NCBI GenBank assembly: GCA_030272155.1
Contig: CP126197.1
Location: 248,001-312,000, forward strand
Source: Tetradesmus obliquus
Lineage: Eukaryota > Chlorophyta > Chlorophyceae > Sphaeropleales > Scenedesmaceae
Direction of reading: 5' to 3'
DNA: 64,000 nucleotides
In this document: in pieces, positions 57,152-64,000 of the stretch
Layout: the number at the start of each line of letters is the position of its first letter
How positions within the stretch are numbered: the first letter of the stretch is position 1
Notes under the pieces: generated by a model
What the model was told of the DNA's origin: nothing
Databases searched by the model: none
Seen by the model: only the letters and a program-made list of their open reading frames with translations
Position numbers and translations under genes: made by a program

Positions 57152-57931
57152 AAGATAAAACTGTGCCCCCCTCGTCATCATCACCATGTTACCATTTGTG
57201 TCACCCAGGCAACTTGATCAACTCGACTTTTGTTCATCTCCTCAGCCAACGCTGTCCTCACCGGCAAGAGCAGCATGGCGCTGTTTCAGCCATGGAATGC
57301 GGCGTGTGATCTGACACCACCGCTGATGTGCAAGCACTACGGTACTTTAGCAGCAGGCATGCCCAGTTCAATAAACTAATCAATCACAACACAAGCAGCA
57401 CGTTGGCAGCTGCCGTGGGAGCTAGTCGCCTATGCTGTACAATGCTGTCACTCTACGAAAACAGGTAGTATCACGAAAAGCAAGGCTGTCTGTACATGCA
57501 GGACGTCAAACAATGTGCCTGTGCAAGCTTGCACTGCTTAAGCACATTCTTGGTAGGAAGGTGGAGTGCTGAATGCCCTAGGCTTGCCAATGCACCTAGC
57601 AGCATCAGCCACTGCAGCTCTGCATCTGTTGGCATGCAAGGATCACTTTGCTAGCGAATACAACGCGCAATCACTACATCAACCACCACCAGAACTTGGC
57701 ACAGAGTGCCCCACTATGCACACACACCTAATGCCAGGCTCGTGAAACCAGAGGCATGCAGCATACCACCAATCCACACACACGCAGACGCCAGCAGCAC
57801 CATACCCTGTGCATGCACAGCATCAATCCGCCCACTGCTCATGCTGCTGGCCTGAATGATGTGTGCTGCCTGCATCTTGCCTCGCCGACCTCTGCTGCTG
57901 TCCCCACATACTTATACGCCAGCAGCAGCCC
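57152..57931. other. Intergenic; possible single + strand exon at about 57245-57310
   Basis: CTCCTCAG before 57245 resembles an acceptor, and the following frame reads NAVLTGKSSMALFQPWNAACD to an early stop, but no partner exon was found. AATAAA-like AATAAACTAATCAATC follows near 57370. The remainder is the 3' flank of the minus-strand gene to the right. Confidence 0.3.
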
Positions 57932-58762
57932 TCACACGCACACGCTGGTCAGTGTCACGGGCTTGGTGCGCGACACGGCCTGCACCATGCGCCTAAACTT
58001 GCCGCCTGCATTGCACGGCTTGAAGCCCGGCCACGCCTTGTCAGCCCACAAACTCAGCGGAGCCTTGCTGCTGTACCCAGCCGCATATGTATAGCCCTTG
58101 GGAAGCCCGTTAGGGAAGCTGACTGTACATGCCAGGCTGGGCTGGCCGTTTGAATTGCAGGTGGGTTTCAAATCCACTACCGCACTTGCTGGCATTTGCA
58201 GGAAGTCCCTGCCAGCTGCCGGGGAAGCACAGAAGAGCTGGTGGCTCTTTGATGGCAGCTTCTGCAGCGTAATGCAGCACTGGCCGCGCACGCCGTTGAC
58301 TGTCGCCACTGCGCTAGTAAAACCCCTGCAGCGCTCCACTTTTTGTGCCACATTACAGCACGGGCCGTTGCTGCAGCTGCCGCTGCTGCTCTGGCTGAGG
58401 ACTTGGCAGCCGTTGGCAGTTGTAGCGGTGGCCACGCCGCTGCCGCTGGCCTGTGTGACGCGTGTGGTCTGACCGTTGTTGTTAGCTGCGTAGGAGTTGG
58501 CTTGGCCAGGGCCGTTGGCAGTTGCTGTTGCGCTTGCTGACATGCCGCCTGGGGGCATCTGACCCATGGGAGGGAACGGCTGCATGGGTGGCATTGGCTG
58601 CATAGGGGGCATGCCAGGCAGAGGTGGCAGCGGCTGCAACGGCTGCAACGGCTGCATTGGCTGCATTGGCTGCATAGGGGGCATCCATTGGGCTGCTGCC
58701 AGGTGGCTGCTGGCGAGTGCTAGCAGGAGCAGCAGCAGGGGTCCTGCATGCCTGCTGGACAT
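57932..58762 (-). CDS. Secreted Met/Pro-rich, Cys-rich protein (cell-wall candidate), 276 aa
   Basis: Single exon. ATG at 58762 is chosen because it starts a clean signal peptide (MSSRHAGPLLLLLLALASSH, then LAAAQW); the open frame extends further upstream without coding character. Residues about 26-70 are a Pro/Met/Gln repeat built on MQP, MPP and LQP units (9-bp DNA repeats). Then comes a Thr/Ser/Ala/Asn-rich stretch and a C-terminal domain of about 170 residues with many Cys (GCQVLSQSSSGSC, GPCCNVAQKVERCRG, RGQCCITLQKLP, LKPTCNSNGQPSLACTVSFP). The plan of Pro-rich rod plus Cys-rich globule resembles pherophorin-type algal wall proteins, but I cannot confirm the domain. Expected to be secreted and hydroxyproline-glycosylated. 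Confidence 0.7.
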   Translation of the reverse strand: MSSRHAGPLLLLLLALASSHLAAAQWMPPMQPMQPMQPLQPLQPLPPLPGMPPMQPMPPMQPFPPMGQMPPGGMSASATATANGPGQANSYAANNNGQTTRVTQASGSGVATATTANGCQVLSQSSSGSCSNGPCCNVAQKVERCRGFTSAVATVNGVRGQCCITLQKLPSKSHQLFCASPAAGRDFLQMPASAVVDLKPTCNSNGQPSLACTVSFPNGLPKGYTYAAGYSSKAPLSLWADKAWPGFKPCNAGGKFRRMVQAVSRTKPVTLTSVCV

Positions 58763-59836
58763 GATGTGCTGTGTTCTGGCTCTGTGTGTTGCTTTGAGAC
58801 ACCCAGTGGGTGGAATCTGCAGTACAAGGCATAGCAGTATAGGTGACGCTGTGGGACAGAGGTTGGAGCAAATGAGCAGGTGCAGTTGCATGTGCAGCAT
58901 GGTTGACATGCATATGACTGTGCCATGGTGCTGTGACACTGCAGTGTTCACTCACACCTCAGGTGGTTATCTTGCATCAGTTGCATTAGCATTGCAATCA
59001 ACAGGCATTAATCACAAATACAGCCACGCATCACCGCTGCTGGACATATCGATAATCACTGCTGCTGCTGCTGCCCATTAGCAGGTGACTCCCGCACCTG
59101 GCGGTGAAAGGCGATGCACAGCAGCGTCTATTCAATCTCAGCTGATTGAAGTAATGTAGAACACTTGCACCGGCTGTGATTCGGGAAGTCGCGCTTTTCT
59201 TGTCACCCAAAGGAACACCAGGATAGGCTCAGCTTGTGATTGATCGCTTCTGTACACCTCAAAACATCAAAGCGGTATTTGGTCGATGTGAACTTGTCAC
59301 GCCTCTTATGCACGAAGCCAAGTAGCAGGGGATCGAAGAGAAGACGAACCTGGGGAAGCTGCGTTATGCCATATGGTTACAGCTGAACTATGTCTGGCAT
59401 CTATTACGCCACGTATATTACCTGAATCCCACTGATAACCCAGCAGCTAATTTAGTGTGCACCCGCTACCGTCCCGTGAAGAGGCCCTTTGCAGAGGCCC
59501 TTTGCAGGTTGACGAAGACTGCGGTGACACTGCATTGTTGCAGCTCTCGGCGCATGCAATTCATTTTCAACTCTGTAAGTATGCATTCTGCCGTGCATGC
59601 GGCGGCCTTAAGCTGCTTTCCGAGCAGGTGCCAAGCAGCAGCATGGCCTTGCGTCACAGCAAGTCAGCAATACGAACACAGCTGCGTAAGCAGTGGAAAC
59701 GCTTCTTACACAGCGTATATCATGGGGGACTCACGAGATCCCCTCAAAAAACACCTACGGAAGCCCCTGCACAGCACAGCCTGCAACGCTGCAAAAACAC
59801 ACATACTGCTACCACAGCTGTCCTGGTTTAGCGGCC
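58763..59836. other. Divergent intergenic region
   Basis: Promoter side of both flanking genes. A + strand frame continues in from upstream of ATG 59837 but lacks coding character. A 9-bp duplication (GAGGCCCTTTGCA) occurs near 59485. Nothing else seen. Confidence 0.4.
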
Positions 59837-60694
59837 ATGGATGCGCCACTCTCCTGCTCCCTGCTGCTGGCCTGGTGCCTATGGTCTCTACTGTCTGAAG
59901 CCGTTCTTGCTGTCACTCATTTGAAAGTGCTGTTCTGCGTAGGCCAGCCTATCCCAGCAAAGGAACTCAGCGGCAAACGCTGGACCTACTTTTTGTACGA
60001 CTGCCTCAGCCCATGGCTGGCACTAGCACCTGTGCTTGCTGTTGCAGCTGCAGTAGGAGGAGGATCTCCCGCAACTGCTGCTGCTGCTGCTGCTGTTGCT
60101 GCTGCTGTCCCAGCAGCACCAAGCACTGCTGCAGCATGGCCAGGTCTGGCTCCAGCAGCAGCGCCACTGCACTCCCATTTGCTGCTGCAGCAAACCCTCA
60201 ACATCACAGGCATCACGATGCCTGCTGTGCCAGCAGCAAGCTGGACATGCCAGCTGGACAACAGCAGCTGCAGCTGCAGCAGCCTGGAGTGCGCCTTATC
60301 CGCACCGCTGCAGCAGCAGCTGCTGCTGCTGCCAACGCCAGCTGCACCACCAGCTCAGTCAGCTGCTGAGGCACACATGTACAGCAGGATGGCTGCAGCT
60401 CCCAGCACTGCTTGTGCAGCTGTGCTGATGCTGCTGGCAGGCCACGCAGCGCTGCACTTGTATTACATCGCAACCTGGAGCAGCTCCAGGCACTCCCAAA
60501 ATGTGATCAAGATGTCTGCAGTCAGCAGCGGCAGCAGCAGGTGGCAGGGGTTCAGGGCGTGGGAGGTGCTGTGGTTCTGGGTGGGCACCAGCTACGACAT
60601 TGTGACGCATGTGGTAGTGAGCGGGCTGCTGCTGCATGCTGTGCGGTCTGCTGCACAGTGCGGCTGTGCACTGCCACTGCTGCCGTGGCAGTAG
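59837..60694 (+). CDS. Multi-pass membrane protein of unknown function, 285 aa
   Basis: Single-exon model from ATG 59837, in good context (GCGGCCATGG). Hydrophobic segments: about 5-28 (LLLAWCLWSLLSEAVLAV), about 55-75 (WLALAPVLAVAAAVG), about 190-210 (AAVLMLLAGHAALHLYY) and about 250-270 (THVVVSGLLLHAV). Between segments 2 and 3 is a long Ala/Leu/Ser-rich, probably lumenal or extracellular region with Asn-glycosylation sites (NIT, NSS) and a Cys cluster (NSSCSCSSLEC). Before the last segment is WEVLWFWVGTSYDIVTH, the most family-like stretch, with Trp, Tyr, Asp and His. I do not recognise the family. A minus-strand Cys run and a plus-strand Cys run at 60060-60110 are CTG-repeat shadows. Confidence 0.6.
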   Translation: MDAPLSCSLLLAWCLWSLLSEAVLAVTHLKVLFCVGQPIPAKELSGKRWTYFLYDCLSPWLALAPVLAVAAAVGGGSPATAAAAAAVAAAVPAAPSTAAAWPGLAPAAAPLHSHLLLQQTLNITGITMPAVPAASWTCQLDNSSCSCSSLECALSAPLQQQLLLLPTPAAPPAQSAAEAHMYSRMAAAPSTACAAVLMLLAGHAALHLYYIATWSSSRHSQNVIKMSAVSSGSSRWQGFRAWEVLWFWVGTSYDIVTHVVVSGLLLHAVRSAAQCGCALPLLPWQ

Positions 60695-61319
60695 CTTTGG
60701 GCCCCCAGCATTGCCCAGAAGCAGGGAGGGAGATAGTACATGTTGATTTGTTTTTGCTTGAATGTCTAAACAGATGTGTAGCAGTCGAGGACTAGAACTG
60801 TCCGGACCATTGATGTGGCTGCAACAGCTGACCCAGATTGATCAGAAATCAAGCATGCATGACTGCGCTGGTTGGCAGTGCTTGAACTAGAATGCATGGC
60901 ATCATGCATGTTGCATCTGCTGTTGCGAGGCACTGTGACGCAATTTGCACTGAACCGGGCGGCAAGCATGCGTGCATCTGATACTGCAAAGTATCGTGGC
61001 GCAGTGCCTGTGTATCCATGGCGTGACCTGAAATGGGGGTGAACGCGCCAGCTGCGGTTAAGCGTTTTCTGTGGAAACAGCACTAGCTGCTGTTGAACTG
61101 TATCAACATGCGCAGCTGGGTTTTTTCTTCTGAACGTTACTGCAGCTGAACCTATTGTGGTCTTTGTACAACAAATGAGAGGTATGCAGCATCAGCCTGT
61201 CTACTTCTGTAACAGAAGATATGCGGCCGCCTCTCCTTCCTTGCTTCCTTGCTCCACCCACGGACTCACCGCTAACGCCTAAACAACAGAAACAGCGCCA
61301 GCCGCCGCCGCAGCAGCTG
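60695..61319. other. Convergent intergenic region
   Basis: Lies between two convergent 3' ends. No TGTAA signal in good position for the membrane-protein gene was obvious. On the minus strand TGTAAC-type signals occur for the TBL2-like gene at about 61135 and 61210. No gene seen. Confidence 0.4.
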
Positions 61320-61562
61320 CTACTGCAGGCTTGCTGGGCTGCGCCAGATGCGCACGCGCCTGTCGCTGCTGCTGCTGGCCAGCACTGCTGCCCGCTCGTC
61401 TGCCCCTGGCACCCGCAGCAGCACGGGGCTCCACTGCATGCTGGTGATGCGGCCGTCATGCGCATGCAGCACCTCCAGCACCTGCAGCATCAGCAGCAGC
61501 AGCATAGCAAAAAGTTGTGCCCGTGATGCGGCCATCGTGTGCATGCAGCACCTCCAGCACGT

Positions 61563-61594
<32 letters not shown>

Positions 61595-63294
61595 CAACAG
61601 CAGCAGCAGCACAGGGCTCCACTGCATGCTGGTGATGCGGCCATCATGCGCATGCAGCACCTCCAGCACCTGCAGCATCAGCAGCAGCAGCACAGCAAGA
61701 GATCGTGCTGGTGATGCGGCTGTCGTGCGCATGCAGCACCTCCAGCACCTGCAGCAGCAGCAGCAGCATAGCAAGGAAGTTCATGCCCCAAGCATCGCCT
61801 GAACTATCATTTGCTACCAGCCGAGCCGTTGAGCACGCATTGCAAGCATAGGCAATCGCAACATGCAATTTATACTTATAGACATATCTTTCAAGGTCAA
61901 CAGCCTGTGCGCCACAGCAGATGACCGACCCCAATTCCGCACGCGACGAGCAGCGCAACCAGCGCAGCAGATGCACTGCACTTGCAGCTGTGTAAGAAAC
62001 TGCACATGTACACGCACACCCCGCATCGCACCTTGCCGCTTCTGCTGTCGATGAAGTGGATGAAGCCGCCCACTGAGCTTGCTTTGCAAAAAAAAACATG
62101 CTTTGTAACGGCCAAGCGTAACCCCAAATCTCACAACCCATCAACACACCAGCATAAACAACACAGTCACCAATCAATTACAACTCCATACAGTACAAGC
62201 AACATCCCAAAAGCAGTCCAGCAGCTGCACATGCACATGAACCCCCCGCACCGCACCTTGCCGCTTCTGCTGTCGATGAAGTGGATGAAGCCGCCCACTG
62301 CTGCTGCAATGGTGCCATCAGGGCCCCACGCCATGCGGTCAAAGCACTGGCCCGACGGCAGCGGCAGCGGCAGGTTGAGGAGCACCTTGGGGTCCTCCTG
62401 CAAGGCAGAAAATGAAATGTAGCACCAGGCTTTCAGATGAAGCTTGGCAGGGTTCACAAGGCCATGCGGTCACAGCACTGGCCCGACGGCAACGGCAGCG
62501 GCAGGTTGAGCAGCACCTTGGGGTCCCCCTGCAGGAAGAAGATGCAGCAGCAGGGTTTTGACCAGGTTTAATAGGGGTGCACAAAACCATGATGTCACTG
62601 CACTGGCTGTTGGGAAGGGGCAGCGGCAGGTTCAGCAGCACCTCGGGGTCCTCCTGCAGGGCGAAAGATGCAGCAGCAGCAGGTTTTAGACAAAGCTTGG
62701 CAGGGTTCACAAGGCCATGCGGTTGAAGCACTGGCCGCTAGATAGGGCCAGCGGCAGGTTGAGCAGCACCTTGGGGTCTTCCTGCAAGCAGAAAATGAAA
62801 TGCGGCACCAGGCTTTTTGACATGATTGTTGGGGTGCCAAGCCATGTGGTCAAAGAACTGGCCGTTGGGAGGTGTAGCTGTGCCAGCAGCAGAGCACAGC
62901 GCCCGCCACCCACACAGCAGGCGCTGCAGCTTGCAACAGCAGATGCAACAGCTTCAATTACACACACGCTGCAACTGCGCGGCAAGCCACACCTGTAGCT
63001 GAAAGCGCACTGCCGGGTTGCAAATGCGGGTCAGCCAGCATACAGCAGGAGCAACAGCTTAGAACAGCAAGCACATAATGCACAGACTGATGTACCCCAC
63101 AACGCACCTGCAGCTGGTGACGCACTGCCAGATTTCCGACATGCCCCCTGCCAGCAAACAGCAGGCACAACAGCTTCGAACAGCAAGCACATGACGCACG
63201 GCCTGATGTGCACCCCATGCACGCACCTGCAGCTGGTAGCGCACTGCCAGATTCCAGATGCGCATTGCCAAACATACAGCAGGCGACGCTGCTT

Positions 63295-63351
<57 letters not shown>

Positions 63352-63784
63352 CTACATGTACAAAAAAAATTGCAACAGTGCGCTGCGCCCCACCTGCAGC
63401 TGGTAGCGCACTGCCAGGTTCCAGATGCGCATCGTGCCGTCCTTGCTGGCTGTGACCGCCTTGCTGCCATCAGGCGCAAACGCAGCCGACATCACCTGCG
63501 GTGCCAGGGCCCAAACGGCAGCAGCAGCAGCAGCAGCAGCAGCAACCACATGTGCACTGGGTCGTCTTGGGCAGCAGATGGAGGAAAGGCTGGCATCAGG
63601 CGTGTAGGGCGGACGAACATGCATGGCCTTTACAACCGCACAAACTCCTTCGATACTTGAAGAAATGATGCTACCTAAAACACATTAAACCAAACATAAC
63701 ACGCACCTGGCTCTTGTGGCCCTTGAGGTCCATGACCTTGGGCGTGCCCTTGTAGCCGTCACGGCCCCACTGCACCTCCCACAC
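61320..63784 (-). CDS. TBL2: TBL2-like WD40-repeat protein, 3' part (5' end beyond window)
   Basis: Exons: 63784-63707, 63495-63394, 62397-62257, 61481-61320 (stop 61322-61320), all phase 0, giving the last 160 residues. Sequence: VWEVQWGRDG, LKGHKSQ, then VMSAAFAPDGSKAVTASKDG, TMRIWNLAVRYQLQ, EDPKVLLNLPLPLPSGQCFD, RMAWGPDGTIAAAVGG, HAHDGRITSMQWSP, SSSSDRRVRIWRSP. The order LKGHKS, SKDGTMRIWN, VRY..EDPK and HDG.IT matches plant and animal transducin beta-like 2, in which the 'EDPK' insertion is characteristic. Animal TBL2 is an ER protein tied to PERK signalling; the algal role is unknown. Every intron is filled with partial copies of the adjoining exon. Confidence 0.82.
61430..61765 (-). repeat. 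Tandem copies of the 5' part of the TBL2 last exon
   Basis: GCATGCAGCACCTCCAGCAC (+ strand) occurs near 61463 (real exon), 61542, 61652 and 61731, each with the preceding GATGCGGCC-type block and a following CAG run. Periods about 80-110 bp. Confidence 0.85.
62020..62885 (-). repeat. Copies of both ends of the TBL2 EDPK exon
   Basis: The exon's 5' half (GGCAGGTTGAGCAGCACCTT-type block on the + strand) recurs at about 62458-62533, 62586-62661, 62710-62785 and, shortened, 62833-62876. Its 3' end (CGCTTCTGCTGTCGATGAAG) recurs at about 62036. One complete exon is thus flanked by five partial copies. Confidence 0.85.
62985..63430 (-). repeat. Decaying copies of the 3' end of the TBL2 SKDG exon
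   Basis: CACCTGCAGCTGGTAGCGCA (+ strand) marks the real donor at 63391 and recurs at about 63225, then with more changes at 63107 and 62991. Distance from the true exon tracks divergence. A CAG tract (63296-63350) lies between copies. Confidence 0.85.
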
Positions 63785-64000
63785 CTGGCAGCAGCAGCGG
63801 CAACGGCATCGGCAGCAGCAGCAGCAGCGGCAGCGGCAGCAGCAGCGGAATATTACGTGTTTGTGTGTTCAACGTCCACAGCATCGCTGTCGCGCAGCAA
63901 GTCTCTGGCTGCGGATTGATTGTTTGCTGCTACCTTGCTGCGTGCTGTGCAAGCAGAACCAACTGCAGTGCTGCTAGAGCAGTACTACCCTACAGCACAC
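63785..64000 (-). other. Intron of the TBL2-like gene reaching the window edge
   Basis: Begins (sense direction, 3' end) with CAG-rich imperfect repeats at 63788-63846. No further exon is seen before the edge. Confidence 0.5.

Noticed and set aside
1-64000. CRISPR arrays, tRNA or rRNA genes, bacterial operons, integrated viruses
   Set aside because: Tandem repeats here are exon copies or microsatellites without regular spacers; no cloverleaf, rRNA core, capsid, integrase or polymerase signature was seen apart from LINE C-terminal fragments.

Overview
The window reads as nuclear DNA of a green alga, most likely a chlorophycean of the Scenedesmus/Tetradesmus kind (inference). The evidence is dense short introns with GT-AG ends, very frequent CAG/CTG triplet tracts (polyQ, polyA and polyS in coding frames), a gametolysin-type (M11) metalloprotease, FAS1 and pherophorin-like secreted proteins, plant-like GH5 and TBL2 genes, and a short TTTAGGG plant/algal telomere motif. 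No tRNA, rRNA, CRISPR or bacterial operon was seen.

Layout. 1-224 is the 3' end of an unknown + strand gene whose last codons lie in a 114-bp tandem repeat. 2084-3906 is a decayed leucine-rich-repeat gene (+). 4768-8595 is a large helical-repeat gene (+) with one clear intron and one unexplained frame change. 9096-12928 is an eight-exon secreted GH5 glycosidase (+, 449 aa). 15389-20646 (-) is a nine-exon secreted protein of 835 aa joining a bulb-type lectin, a jacalin-like lectin and a gametolysin protease. 22803-49261 (-) holds four tandem paralogues of a secreted two-FAS1-domain protein (called D, C, B and A here, left to right), with an unrecognised three-exon gene (41685-43077) between B and A. 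51128-55386 (+) is a five-exon coiled-coil protein with a C-terminal membrane anchor. 57932-58762 (-) is a secreted Pro/Met-rich Cys-rich protein, 59837-60694 (+) a multi-pass membrane protein, and 61320-63784 (-) the 3' part of a TBL2-like WD40 gene that runs off the right edge. Three 5'-truncated LINE tails lie at about 21690, 32880 and 57069.

Most multi-exon models were built by hand from splice sites. For GH5, lectin-protease, FAS1-A, FAS1-C and the coiled-coil gene the exon sums are exact multiples of three and all phases agree, which supports them strongly.

The genes point to the extracellular matrix or cell wall: secreted lectin-protease, FAS1 adhesion proteins, GH5 glycosidase and a Pro-rich secreted protein. 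The most unusual features are (1) the lectin-lectin-protease architecture; (2) an apparent newborn intron in FAS1-C, made by tandem duplication around an AG|GT site and carrying telomere-like repeats; and (3) a window-wide habit of partial tandem duplication of exon ends ('exon echoes') in the neighbouring introns, including one in-frame cassette-like copy in the GH5 gene.
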